From Erythroxylum novogranatense (Eukaryota; Streptophyta; Magnoliopsida; Malpighiales; Erythroxylaceae), in contig CM057234.1 in NCBI GenBank assembly GCA_029891385.1, forward strand, positions 23,918,350 to 23,982,349: a DNA stretch of 64,000 nt, read 5' to 3'. Positions 46,510 to 58,254 of the stretch are shown here, in pieces. A program made the position numbers and the translations under genes. A model generated the notes under the pieces. That model saw only the letters and a program-made list of their open reading frames with translations, made no database searches and was not told where the DNA came from. Within the stretch, counting starts at the first letter, position 1; the number at the start of each line of letters is the position of its first letter.

Positions 46510-47653
46510 GTGATATATATGTGCACGTTATTTGATATAGAGGAGCAACGAGAATGTCAACCTCCAAACGTTGTCGGAACTTCCAGGCATTAGCTTTGGG
46601 AGCGACTTATGAGTAACCTAGACAGTTTCTCTCGATTGATTGTTTGTTTTCATTCTGTTTGAATTGTTTAGATGAATGTGATTTGGTTGTGTTAATTTTC
46701 AGACAGAAGGTTCGATGATTACGATATGGGAATGAGATATTGAAGTGCTACTTGTATATGAATGTGACGAACTAAATGTTTCATGACATGATTGATATTG
46801 ACAGATACATTCCATACATGAATACTTAATCAGATAATGAGAGTTGTGACTTAAGTAGCCGCCAAAACTGAGTTTAAAGCTCCAAATGTGAATAAGAGCC
46901 AAAGGCTCACTATGTAAAATGAGCCCTGTGTCTCCAACAAATAAGGGACAGTATAAATGAGCGATATCCACAATGGATACGGGATAGTGGAAGCATTCGG
47001 TCACAACAACATAATAATTAGAAAAGAGTCATGTGAGCATTTCATATGCATTTTATTAAGCATGTTAGATTGATTGAGATGCTAAATTGTCTACTCTTGA
47101 GTGAGAATGTGAAGTGATGAATTACACAAATTTGTGAAATATGTGTTATATGTATTGATGTGATGCATGAATTAAGTGAACCATCGATGATGGTTACCTC
47201 ATTGAGTTCGCAAAACTCACTAAAATTGCATGTTGACTTTTCAGGACTGAGAGACGACTTTAGTTACTAAGAGACACTACGAGTAGTGTAGACTTGTGAA
47301 TTGGGAAGAGAAGTCATGGCTCAAAGGTCGGTCAGCTTAGTTTTGGACAGGTTAGATAGATTTTGTGTATTTCCTCTTTCATGTAGCATTTTTGCATTAG
47401 ACTATGATGTTGTACATGTAGGGAATGTTGGAAGACATATTGTAGACCTTCAGTTTTTATGAAATGAAATTAGGAAAAAAAATTTGGTTTTAAAATGTTG
47501 TGACCTTTTTTATGACGTTCATAAGAGAATAAGATATATGATGCCATGTAAACTGAATGTTATGATTGATCGTAACGCGCTATTATCATAGGTTATATAC
47601 TAGAATGTCCTCAGGGTGTCCCGGTATGTAACCTAAGGTAAGAGAGCGCTACA
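46510..47653 (+). repeat. Ty3/gypsy-type LTR, 3' part (LTR copy D)
   Basis: Matches copy A block by block: TTAGCT..GGGAGCGACTTATGAGTAACCTAGA, GGTCACAACAACATAATAA, then AGTGAACCATCGATGATGGTT, GAGTTCGCAAAACTCAC and TTTTCAGG. It ends GCGCTACA at 47653. The 5' part has been lost or is too diverged. No coding. Confidence 0.6.
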
Positions 47654-48673
47654 GTCTTTTTTCACTTTACCTCTCTCCACTCACTCTCTTATTTGACAAT
47701 CAACCAACCAAATAGCAAACAACACTGTCTAATTAGACCCTCCCAGATTTCACTGTTCTACAAGTATCTCTCTACTGACCTCAACAACAAAAAATATGAC
47801 GAAAATGGTCATACATAAATATTAGAAAAAGAAAAACTTAATCGGATTGAAAACTAGGCTTAGGTTTTCAAGCTCTAATAAGATTGGCAATGGGTTAAAT
47901 TTTTCTGTTCACGTTCATGTCGGATTCAAAGTTCGATCGATAATTCTACAGTGAGCAAGATCAAAAATGCAGAAGAAGAATAAAAAAGCTTAAACTTGCA
48001 AGAGTGGGCTTGTAGAAAACACACCTGAACAAATAATCCTTTGGAAGAAGCTCCAAAACAAGCTGAACAAAGATTTTTAGAAATTGTCAAACATCAAGAA
48101 AGCGTGATGAACATTCGAATAAAAAGAAATAAAGGTGTAAAATACAAGGAAAATGGGAACAAAAAAAAGGAACAAAAGAGTATGATCTATGGTCTAAGAT
48201 CTAACTCTTTGAGGATGCCATCTAAGATCTGGTGCTTACCTATCTTCTAAGGATCCAGTTTCTTGTAAACTCATTACAAACACAGTTTTAATTCTCATGC
48301 AAACTACACAGATCTGTAAACACATTCGTAAATCGGTGACTGGTGATCTGATAGGGATATGAGAGCCAAGAGATGTGAGATATGCAAGGAAAGAGTCAAG
48401 GAAAAGAAGAAGATTCTAGAGAAAACGAGAAATGAGACGGTCAAAAGTAAAGAGTAAAATCAGAGCAAAATTGACATTAAACTAAAAATCTATTTGCTGA
48501 TTACCTTAAACGCTCCTATGGAGGAGTTTCTAAAAAATCAGTTGGTTTGGTTGAATCAACCAACTCAACTAGCTCATAACCAAATAAGTTTAATAGTTTT
48601 TATATAAGGTCAACCAAATAATTTGGGTCAATCAATTATTTTTTGGTTGATCAGCCAATGAATAAACAAGGCC
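47654..48673. other. Right-hand part of the composite insertion
   Basis: No gene. The last 170 bases (48500-48673) are rich in inverted GGTTGA/TCAACC words and end ACAAGGCC, read as the degenerate right end of the Harbinger-led insertion. The 69-codon Lys-rich frame at 48041-48250 is not recognised. Confidence 0.4.
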
Positions 48674-49515
48674 AAAGTATAGAATTAATATCTACTTTAT
48701 TTGAATCAAATCATATTAATTATCCACCATTACTAATTAATTCTAGTAATGACATTTTAAAACTCTTTTCAAAATGTTATTTCACTTTGACTAGGATTTT
48801 TAAATAAAATCTAATTAAGAATAATGGAACATTCTTCTTAATTACTTAAAAGTGATCAATTTTATATTAATCACTTAGCTATCTCTATATAGTTCATGTT
48901 ACATCTAATAACTATCAATTGGGTTATCATTGACTAAGATAAGTCACAAGTAGTATCATAATATAATAATTCCTTTATTATATGCTTTGAAAATCTATAG
49001 TCAAAAATCTCATATATATTCATCATGATGAGAATTTTATAAATATACAAATAATGTTCTAAACAAAATTCCATGTAAAATCAACTATTTCTTTCACAAG
49101 GAAGAATATAACATATGATAGTCTTTATACTCTATGAATGTCTAATTTTAATAGAACAACAATTATGAATAGTTCTATACTTACTAATGCATTACCTATT
49201 TTATTTATTTATTTTCCATTTTAATTTTAATTTTAATTTTAATTTATTTTCTTTTTTTATGTATCGTATCCACTTATAATTTTATAGTATCTTCGTCATG
49301 TATTGCATGTGGATCTATTAGCAATAAACTCTCTACTAACTAAGGATAAGACGATATTTTATCGGATCTTCCCAGATCTCGCGTCTCATTTGAACTCTTA
49401 TTGGATATTGTCATTGTTTTTATACAAATACAATATAAATATCATAATTATAAATTCATCTTAATTTCATTGTAATATAAATTTATTTTATGAACTTTAT
49501 CTTATACATTAGTTA
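48674..49515 (-). repeat. Family A LTR, copy 3, second half
   Basis: Colinear with about 6455-7110 of copy 1 in the same orientation: AATGGAACATTCT, TATCTCTATATAGTTCATG, AAGTAGTAT, ATGATGAGAATTTTATA and others. About 225 bp of unrelated AT-rich sequence intervenes near 49195-49420. The true LTR end (AACCAACA in copy 1) is not recognisable. Confidence 0.65.
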
Positions 49516-49655
49516 ATTAAATAAATATGAATGAAATAAAAGCTAATTATATATATATATATATATGAAATAAAAATATTTTTAAATAATTATGTAAAAA
49601 AAATTGCAAATGACTAATTGATAAGACATAGACCATCATCTATTTATATTAAAGG

Positions 49656-49722
49656 GTCGTGGGTTTGTGTCTTTTAGATTTATATCTAAAGAAGAGTCGT
49701 GGGTTTGTGTCTTTTAGATTTA
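49656..49722. repeat. 40-bp-period tandem duplication
   Basis: GTCGTGGGTTTGTGTCTTTT and the next 7 bases occur identically at 49656-49682 and 49696-49722. Confidence 0.95.
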
Positions 49723-52700
49723 CATATGTCTAAAGAGCCTAATGGCTTTGCTGATGCCTTATCCGAATTATCTTCTTCGTTCCTGTTTGTAGTCTATGAT
49801 TTGATCCTAATTGAATTATAAAGATGTAATCTTGTTTACGTTGGAAGTGTTCTTACAAAAAAGAAGCACCTCAATAAGAAATGGGCGTGCATTATTATCA
49901 GTTTTTGATATGCATCAAACAATAAAAGGAGTCTTTTATTATAGTGTTTCACAGCAGGTATATCGAACAAAGATGATCCAGCTTTGCCCCGCAATTGAGA
50001 GATACCAGTCATCATCTTAATGATTATTCGTTGACTTCATGATGTGATTTTTTTTTTCAAGCTGGAGTTATTGAAAATATATATAATTTTAATTCAAATT
50101 AGATTACATTACCGTCTCCCAATTAGTTTTTATGTAAAAATTTTTAAAACATATATTATTCATTTATTATTATTTTATAAAAGAATTACTGCGTGATCTT
50201 TTAAAGGAGAAGTAATATACTGTTGCAGACAACACCACAAAACTTTAGTTGTGTACAAAAGTAAAATCAATTATACAAAATTCGTATCGAATTTATTTGT
50301 AGAAAGAAACATTTTGTTTGCAGATAAAGCAGAAAGCAAAATAGAAGGTGCAATGGTGATCTCATCTTCTATTATGTGGGAAATTTTCTAGTTAATCGGG
50401 CCACCTTCAAAACAAGAACTCCACACCTGCAGTGATATACAACTATTTAAAGAGACTAACTGATAACGCATTGATTAATTTTGTGAGGTGAAAACGAAGG
50501 TTGTACAAATTTATCCTGTGGTTCATAGATGAAAAGGGAAGTAAAAGCAATTAAGTCTGTATAATGGCTCTGCAACTGCAATATGGTTATACATAGCTCT
50601 TACAACATAAAACGCGTAAGTGCCTGTAACGTAATGGGGCCTATGGGTGAAGTCTCATCAATCAGCAATCAACTTTCCATATTTTAAGTTCTCATATCAA
50701 CATTATCCGCATCACATGTTCCATCCTGATTTATGAGTAGTTGTACTCATTTCTTAGTTGATTAATGGCAATATAAAGAGGGGAAAATGTGTGATTTAAA
50801 AGCCTAAGATGCTCCTTTTTGTATACAAGGACACCAAAAGCCTAAGTGAATAGCCGTTTATTATTGGCATCAGTGGCTTGGGTTGGGTTGGTGAGTGGCA
50901 AAGAGAGACTCATCATTCATTATCTTCTGAAAGCACAATTATCAACTTAAGGCCCTATCAACCCCACAAATCTATCCTATAACTAACTCTCTTCCTCGCT
51001 GGAATATGGTCCTTCCTGGACTCCCAATTCAATCTCACACCATTTCACAAAAGCTGCCCGATGTTGTATTAACGCATATGGCTATGGGTTGAAGCCATGA
51101 AATTTAGTCAAATTAATAGTTATTGTTAAGTCTGTTGTGAAGAACAAATGCTTCGAAACTTTTTTTCCTTTTTACAATTTGAATCGAGAATATAATTTTA
51201 TAGGAAAAGGAGCTGTGGTCATTGTATCATGGCACTGGCATCTTTGGAGTCATCCTCTATCACGAAGCCAAGAAAAAGAGTAAATAAAGTGCTATTTTTG
51301 TGAAACAAGAAGAAAATATCTGACATAAATCGCCTTTGTTAGTGCCAACATAACAGCAACTTTCTTTGGGGAAAATTTTGCCTGGTGTTAGTGCTCAACG
51401 AATTTTGCGTTCCCCAATTCTATTTTTCGATGTGGAAAGTTCATTTCCATCAGCAAAATAAGAAATCTTTTAATATTTCCAGCCTGAGGTATTAGTGAAT
51501 TATTATTTTATATTCTTTTATTCTTTCAAGAAAATACAACGTATAATTAAGAATTCGTACTATCAGTTTACCATTAACTTTTCTCATATCGATTGGAAAT
51601 GTAGAATGTTATAATTTAAACCACTACAATTTCTAAGTTGAAAAGTTTAGTGAAATCACAAAGCTTGTGCATGCTACAGTAATCCAATTTATAACTCTGC
51701 TTTATATTTTAACAGTTTTCTGTGACAAATACTGTTGAAATGGGATATAACATTCACCTGTATCTTCTCTTCTCAAACAGTCTCGAAATTTGGTGTCACC
51801 GAATTTTTGAACCCAACAGACAATTAATGAGACGCCTGTTCAAGAGTTTTATGGCAAATGAACTAAACATTAGTAACATCGGTAAACCAGTGATTAGTTC
51901 AATTCTAATTCAACTCTTGTCTTCATAAGATGGCTGAAATGACTGGTAGAGAAGTTGATAGATGCGTTGAGTGCACTGGGAAGTATCAATGCTATGGTAT
52001 CTTCATCTTCGTGATATATATTTCTTACAACTCCTAATTTTTTGGATCAAACATCATGAAAATTTTCTTGCATGGTTAGTTACTGTATCGTTGTGCTTAT
52101 TGGTGTATTAAGTAAAGAGGATGCCTTTAAATTAAAACTCGTCCAGTGAATATCTTTAACGAGAGGACTCTCAAGGGTACTTTTTTGGGGAACTACAAGC
52201 CACGCCTCTGATCTTCCTCCTGTTGCAATATATATATATATATATGTAAGTATGTATATATATATATATACATGACCAAGGTAAGTATAATTTACAATCA
52301 TAACCAGTTTATGAGGGAAAATGTTTCTGGATCTTCCTAGAACACAACTATTTTAACATCATATCAAATCAGAAGTTACTATTTAATTTGAAACTTCATC
52401 ATATAAATTTTTAATTTTTAATTTTGGTTACAAGAGTAAAATCCATTCTACTTCTAATTTCCAAGATCATTTTTCTGATTCTTATAAACTGCTCAACTAT
52501 TCTTTTAAAGAAATATCTTCATAAAAATATTAACGTCAAGATACTCCTATCTCCTTGTAATTGTATAATTATTTCCATTTCTTCATACATCTCCAAAGAG
52601 TTTCAATGAATTATATGTACTACATTGACAAAAGAAGGAATTAATATTACTCAAATCACGAAACTTCCAAAAGCGCTAACATTAAAGACAACTGAGAGAA

Positions 52701-53256
52701 ATAAAAAAAATAAAAAAATTTAAAAGGAGTTAAGTAAAGCCTCTAAACAGTTAAAAGTACACTATTTTGATGGTTTATTTGGGGAAGCAAGGTAATAGCT
52801 ACCGTTAACAAATTGCATGTGTACGTGTTCTTGTTTTTCATTGTACTCGATTGGATTATATATAAGCCCACCACTACGTGATACCATCATAGATTTGTTG
52901 AACAGATAACTAAAATTTTAATTGTTATGATTATTTTAAAATTTTATGTTAGATTTTTCTCTAGTTATAATTATTTGATTTTATCATCGTCATCATCATC
53001 ATTACATCTAGTCTGAAATTTCGCAATAAAGTAAGGTTTGGAGAGTTTTGATAGTACGCAGTCTTATTCTTATATAGTAGAAAGGTTGTTTTCGATAGAC
53101 CCATATGCAGATGTGACAATAAAAGAGTGGTGCAGGTTAAAGAGTAAAATGCCATTTTATTTTTTGTTTTCATTTAATAAAATATTATTTTTCTCATTAT
53201 TATTTACTATATACTGGTTGAATTTTTAAACTTTAAATTTCTCATCTTATCAATTT
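49723..53256. other. Intergenic stretch without a recognised gene
   Basis: About 3.5 kb of mixed sequence. The only regular feature is (TA)n around 52229-52271, interrupted by GTAAGTATG. No ORF here has a recognisable protein or splice context. A GAT/ATC-rich patch lies near 52985-53005. Confidence 0.45.
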
Positions 53257-53261
53257 GAAAC

Positions 53262-54044
53262 TGTTGGGATATTATTGCTTCACTGCTATTCTTTTAAACA
53301 AGATTGATAAAGAACTTTGTTATTTTGTAGATATTAAGGAATGCAGAAAAATAAAAGAAGATCATATTTACTTGGTTCGATAGTTTAAAACTATCTACGT
53401 CCAAGATTCCCATTGATATGGTGTTTCACTAGTATGATAAAGAAGAAGAGATACAGTACAGAGATTGAGTGTATTTACTACACTTGCAAAGAGCCCTTCC
53501 AAACTCTCCTAGTACCCACAGGTGTGTACTATAGCACTCTCTGAAATTTTCTTACTCTAAAAAACTGAATACAATGTAAATTGAAAGATGAAGTTTTTGT
53601 ATTGTGTTGTCTGTGTCTGATGCTTCAACTTCTTCTTTTTTATATAGCTGAAGAAGATGATAGCTTTCGGATAAGTTTGCTTGTATCAGACCACCTCCAT
53701 ATGCCTTCCATGTGACTTATTAAAAGGTTCTTCCTCTGTTGTCCGTTTTGTAATATTGGAGCTTGTGATAATATAATACGATAGTGTTTAAGTGTGTTGC
53801 TTCTGACTTGTATTAAATGACTGAGTTTTAACCTTATGCTTCAGACTTGTATTAAATCACGTGGGTGTGTCTGTAAGCTAAATCACTTACGTTCTGTCTG
53901 AATAGAACCATCGAGAATTTCTCCCCTTCTCTCTTCGAAGCTCTTTAGACACCAACACACACATCCACTTTTTGTCTTCAATTTTTACTTGTTTTTTGTC
54001 GAATCTGAGTGAAGTTTGGTGGTGTATAAGTGAATTGTATCACA
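53262..54044 (-). repeat. Copia-2 3' LTR
   Basis: TGTTGGGATATTATT to GTATCACA on the plus strand. Homologous along its length to 58255-59056, with substitutions and a few small indels. Confidence 0.93.
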
Positions 54045-54060
54045 CTTTCCCTCCTACTCC
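54045..54060 (-). promoter_or_regulatory. Copia-2 polypurine tract
   Basis: The minus strand reads GGAGTAGGAGGGAAAG directly before the 3' LTR. Confidence 0.85.
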
Positions 54061-54199
54061 ATCAATCTTCAGCTCAGAACAAAAACCCGAGAGTGATTTT
54101 GAAAAACCAGAAACCCTAATTTTTGCCACTTCAGTGAGATCGAATGGTTCTGCCTTCAGAATCAAGAGGCTTCTGTAATTTTTAAGTAGTCCCTGCAAA

Positions 54200-54923
54200 A
54201 ATTAAATTTTTTTTGAGTCAGTATTTTTGTTCCGAAGTTCGAAGGATTTTGCTCACCTTTGATTTTCTCCAAGTTGAAGATTCCCTTGACGATTTGGTCT
54301 CTAACAAAATGCAATCACACATCTATGTGTTTGGATCGTTCATGGAGGACTGGATCCTGACTAAGGTACCACGCACTCTGACTATTCGTATATAGTATTG
54401 GTGTTGAGATGTCTGTGTTGATTTCCTTTAATATTCCTAATAATCATGTTAGCTTCTTTACTCCTTCTATAATAGCATAATACTCTGCCTCTGTAGTTGA
54501 TAAACTCACTACTGATTGTTGTTGTGATTTCCAACTGACCAAGTTTGCTGATAGTGTAAAAACATATGCTGAGATTGACTTCCTTGTGTCCTTATCTATT
54601 GCATAATCAACTTCTACATAACTATATAGAGACAAGTAGTTGCATTTAATTAGTTCTGCTTTAGAGAAACATAATCCGTAGTTCATTGTTCCAGATATGT
54701 ATCTGAGAACATTCTTGAGCCCTTGCCAGTGTTTTAAACTTAGATTGGCCATGAATTTACTTAGGATACTAAAGGCATAGGCTAGATCAGGCCTTGTGTA
54801 TAGTATAAGGTACATTAAACTTCCGAAACCTACATCATAGGGATAGTGAGCCATAGCTCTCTGTTCATCCTCAGTCTTAGGACACTTGTCAGAAAATTCC
54901 TTTGAACAAGCCAAAGCTTTCAT
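54200..54923 (-). pseudogene. Copia-2 RNase H domain
   Basis: A 159-codon open frame (54923-54444) carries the RT-RNase H connection (YPYDVGFGSLMYLILYTRPD and LRYISGTMNYGL), then RNase H proper with KDTRKSISAYVF, SWKSQQQSVVSLSTTEAEYY and the acidic residues of the active site. After a stop at about 54441 the reading continues with YTNSQSAWYLSQDPVLHERS, KHIDV and near the end RDQIVKGIFNLEKIKGEQN, the normal carboxy end of copia pol. The domain removes element RNA during cDNA synthesis. It is largely preserved but interrupted. Confidence 0.88.
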
Positions 54924-55530
54924 TCCCTCCCATGTCTGATTATTTGCATTCCTAGAAGCTTCTGAGCTTCTCCTAGGTCTTTCATTTCAAAGTGAAGGCA
55001 TAGATCAGACTTCACTTCTTCAATTCTATTCAAGTCGTTCCCTGTGATGATTAAGTCATCTATATAGACCAACATAAAAAATGTTTTAGTCATTCCTAGA
55101 TCTTTAAAATATAGGCAGTAATCATATGAACTTCTGATGAAGTTCATACTAGTAGCAACCTCATGAAACTTCTTGTTCCATTGTCTAGGTGCTTATTTGA
55201 GCCCATATAGGAATTTTTGCAATAGAAAAACATAGTCTAGCTTATTTTTATCCTAAAATCTAACTAATCATTTCATGTAAATTGTCTCCTCTAGCTTTCC
55301 ATATAGGAAAGCTGTCTTGACATCCATTTGATGGATTTTTCAGTCATATAGTATTGCTAGAACTAATATAATCCTAATTGTATTGAATTTGACTATTGGA
55401 GAGAATATCTCCTTGTAGTCAATTCCTTCCTTCTATCTAAATCCCTTAACTACAAGCCTAGCCTTGTAAATCCTAGGTTCTGCTTCTGTCACTCCTTTTA
55501 ATTTGAACAACCATTTATTCTCAATCAATT
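54920..55530 (-). pseudogene. Copia-2 reverse transcriptase, broken
   Basis: The palm region is in frame 55147-54920, with the catalytic YIDD at 55055-55066 followed by LIITGND and HFEMKDLGEAQKLLGMQI. Upstream, 55500-55150 shows YGLKQAPRQWNKKFHEVA-like and 'YKARLVVKGF'-like segments in shifting frames with stops. Asp-Asp is intact, so loss of function comes from frame breaks rather than active-site change. Confidence 0.88.
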
Positions 55531-55534
55531 TAGC

Positions 55535-55810
55535 TTATGGGAGTCTAGGCACTAAAGTCCAAGTCATATTCTTCATCAATGAAGAATATTCCTTTTCACA
55601 AGCTTCTTTCCAATGTTTGGCATCTTTGCTTCTCATGGCTTCTTCATAAGTTTTTGGAGCCTTATTTCCTACAATTTCAGCCATAAAGCATGCAAACTTA
55701 ACCAAGTTTAGTTCAATGTACCTTCTATTAGGAATTCTCAGTCTTAGTTGCCAATCTCTTGTGAGTTGATAGTCTTGTAAGTTTTCCTGAACATCATCCA
55801 AAGTTGGGGT
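55535..55810 (-). pseudogene. Copia-2 integrase-reverse transcriptase linker
   Basis: An open frame of 88 codons ends in the conserved entry to reverse transcriptase: PKTYEEAMRSKDAKHWKEAC followed by EKEYSSLMKNMTWTLVPRLP. Before it is a basic, Arg/Asn-rich segment. The frame stops just after VPRLP, where the reverse transcriptase core should continue. Confidence 0.8.
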
Positions 55811-55989
55811 GGGGTTTCTCCTTCACCCACACCTTCAGCCTCTTCTTTCTTTTCTTTATGATGCGTTGAGCCTTGCATAGGCTCCACATCAATGGGTTGT
55901 GGAGTGCCACGTTCTTCAGGTTCTGGTGGTACATAAAAATGGGTTTATTTGTTCAGAGACCCTAAATTCTCCTAAATTTTCCTTTGGAC

Positions 55990-56830
55990 GTTAGAATTTA
56001 AGGAATTCTTGTTCAGTAGTGGGAATTCATCTTCCTTAAAGATGACATCTCTGTTTATGATTATTTTATAGCCTCCCTTTTGGAGTAGTAAGATCTAATA
56101 TCCTTTAACACCTTCTGGATAGCCTAGGAAAACTCCCTTGATTACTCTAGGTTCCAATTTTCCTTCTTTTAGATGTGCATAAGCTGCATATCCGAAAGTC
56201 TTAAGGTGGGTGAGTTTAGGTTTCTTATTATTCCAAATTTCCTATGGAGTCTTGTAATCATTAGCAGAGGTTGGAAGCCTATTAATTAGATAGGCTACTG
56301 TCCTAATTGCTTCTCTCTATAGAGAATGTGAGCAACCCGAAGAGAGAAGCATGCACCTTGTCTTTTCTAGGAGAGTCCTATTGAGTATTTCAACTACATC
56401 ATTCTACTGAGGTGTAGCTCTTACTGTTTTATACCTTAGAATTCCTCTGTTACTGCAATATTCTTCAAACTCTTTATTGTAATACTCCAACCCATTGTTA
56501 ATTTTTCGGCATCTCAATTTCTTCCCAGCCTGATTTTCCATAAGAGTATGCCATCTTATGAAATTCTCTAATGCTTCATCCTTTCTCTTCATAGGATATA
56601 CCTAAAACTTTCTTGATCTGTCATCAATTATGGACATAAAATATAAGTTCCCTCCTATTGTGGGCACTTTAGCTGGCCCCTAGAGATCACTGTGAGCATA
56701 CTCTATGATCTTTGTGGCTTTATGAGCTTCCTTTTGAAATCCTGATTTGTGGTGCTTTCCTAGCACACAAGATTCACAGAATTTCAACTTTTGTAAGTTT
56801 TGTTCAGGGATTAGACCTTGTCTAGAGAGA
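55990..56830 (-). pseudogene. Copia-2 integrase core, broken
   Basis: The frame 56592-56404 has ENQAGKKLRCRKINNGLEYY and EFEEYCSNRGILRYKTVRAT, which is the middle of the DDE core up to the 'TPQ.NGV.ER' block at about 56400. Upstream at about 56630-56720, readings like AKVPTIGGNLYFMSIIDDRS and MKRKDEALENF carry the first catalytic Asp region. Downstream, 56000-56390 holds decayed carboxy-terminal sequence. Several stops. Confidence 0.8.
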
Positions 56831-56871
56831 TGGAACAAGCTTTTGCTCCTTGCATGACCTAACCTTGCATG

Positions 56872-57486
56872 TCATTGCTTGGTTGGTTCATGGTTTCTAT
56901 TTTCTGAAATTTGATTTATTTCTGTTAGGCTTATAACATAGTATAGCCCACCCCTTTTCACTCCTCTAATAATGACTCTACCATCCCTTAGAATTTCTCT
57001 GAGTCCATCTTTTGACCTGATCTGAAAGCCTTTCTTATCAAATAAGCTTTCAAAAATTAGATTCCTCCTTATTCCAAGCACAAATCTAACATTTGTAAGG
57101 GTCCTTCTCTTTCCATCAAACATATTGATGGAAATACTTCCCATCCCTTCTATTCTTTGCAGCCCAGAATCTGCCATTTTCATCCTAGCAGTGACTGGTT
57201 CGAATGTAGTGAACCAGTCTCTATGAGCAGTGACATGCATTGTATACCTTGAATCAAAGATCCACTCTCCACTGAGGTCCTCACTGTCCTCAGTGACAGC
57301 TAGAATTTCATCTCCACTTAAATCTTCTGGTTTTTCCACATTCCCTGAAACTCCACTTTCTGCTGCCTTATCCCTCTTCTTCTTTTTGCAATCCCTTGCA
57401 AAATGTCCCTTTTTGTCACAGTAAAGACACTTCTTTCTTTTTCCCTTTTTTTTCATCACCTTCCTTAGAGTGCTTATCCTTTCCAC
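56872..57486 (-). pseudogene. Copia-2 gag end, protease and pre-integrase segment
   Basis: A 204-codon frame. A basic start leads to a perfect zinc knuckle, CLYCDKKGHFARDC (C-x2-C-x4-H-x4-C, 57388-57429), which binds element RNA. Next comes the protease entry WIFDSRYTMHVTAHRDWF, where the usual catalytic DSG is DSR (57247-57255), so the protease is inactivated by substitution. Flap-like residues follow, and then the pre-integrase lead GLYYVISLTEI. The frame is one base out of step with the upstream gag frame. Confidence 0.88.
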
Positions 57487-57493
57487 TTCCCTT

Positions 57494-58135
57494 CTACCAC
57501 TTTCCTTTCTTTATATTTTTCTTATAATACTTCTTTTCTTGATTATTTTCTACAAACATCACTTCTGCCTCTTTCTTAAAAGGGTTAACTTCCATTATTT
57601 CTTCCATTAAAGAGTCTAACATCCTCTTTACAGTAAGGGATTCTCCACTAGTATGTTTAATTACCTTCTTGAATGCATTAAATTCAAAAGGTAATACCTT
57701 TAGAATCACTACAGCTTGATGCTCCTTAGATATTTTCTCATCTATAGGTTCTAAATCTTGAACTAGCTTAAAGAAATAGTCTAAGTTATCATCTAAGGAG
57801 ACAAAGGTATTCATCTTGTAGTTAGCAAGATTGTAAAGAAGTATCATCTTGTTAGGAAGGCACTTTTTGGCATACATCTCATCAAGTTTACTTCAAAGTT
57901 TCTATGTAGTGTTACAATTCTGCATTTTTCTTATCACTATTGGTGATAAATGAAGCATTAACTTGCAATGTGCAATTGTTTGCATCTTTAGCTTCTTTAC
58001 TGGATCAGTCTATAGATCATACTAATCTTCTATAGGTCCATAGCAATCATATGATTTAAGAAGAGCTTGTATCTAGAGTTTCCAGATGGTAAAGTCTTCT
58101 TTTCTAGTAAAAACATTCATTTCTTTTCCTACCAT
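57494..58135 (-). pseudogene. Copia-2 gag, amino part
   Basis: A start codon at 58135 leads into a conserved gag opening (FTIWKL-IQALL) that is already interrupted by stops near 58080, 58020 and 57900. From 57877 an open 127-codon stretch has the helical gag core (LANYKMNTFVSLDDNLDYFF, LPFEFNAFKKVIKHTSGESL, MLDSLMEEIMEVNPFKKEAE). It ends in a Lys-rich tail, followed by a frameshift into the zinc-knuckle frame. This domain would form the particle shell. Confidence 0.82.
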
Positions 58136-58238
58136 GATTACTGTAGTGTAAAGAACTTAAAAGCTTTTACTTACTGACTGTTCTTGATGATTCTTTGATG
58201 CTTGGAGTGTCCAAGAAATGCCCCAGGAAGTTTCTAAT

Positions 58239-58250
58239 GCTCTGATACCA
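58239..58250 (-). promoter_or_regulatory. Copia-2 primer-binding site
   Basis: The minus strand reads TGGTATCAGAGC, perfect for initiator tRNA-Met, 4 bases from the 5' LTR. Confidence 0.95.
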
Positions 58251-58254
58251 CTTA

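Larger units (their letters stand above)
27636..48673. mobile_element. Composite nested insertion beginning with a PIF/Harbinger element
   Basis: This interval separates two halves of one LTR. AAA flanks both borders (27633-27635 and 48674-48676), consistent with a 3-bp duplication as in PIF/Harbinger. The left border reads GCTCTGTTCGGCAATCAG. The right border, read inward, is GGCCTTGTTTATTCATTGG, a weak inverted match. The subterminal sequences on both sides are rich in GTTGATT/AACCAA words. A Harbinger transposase and its Myb/SANT partner ORF lie near the left end. The rest is gypsy LTRs and other DNA, presumably inserted later. The exact ends are uncertain. Confidence 0.4.
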
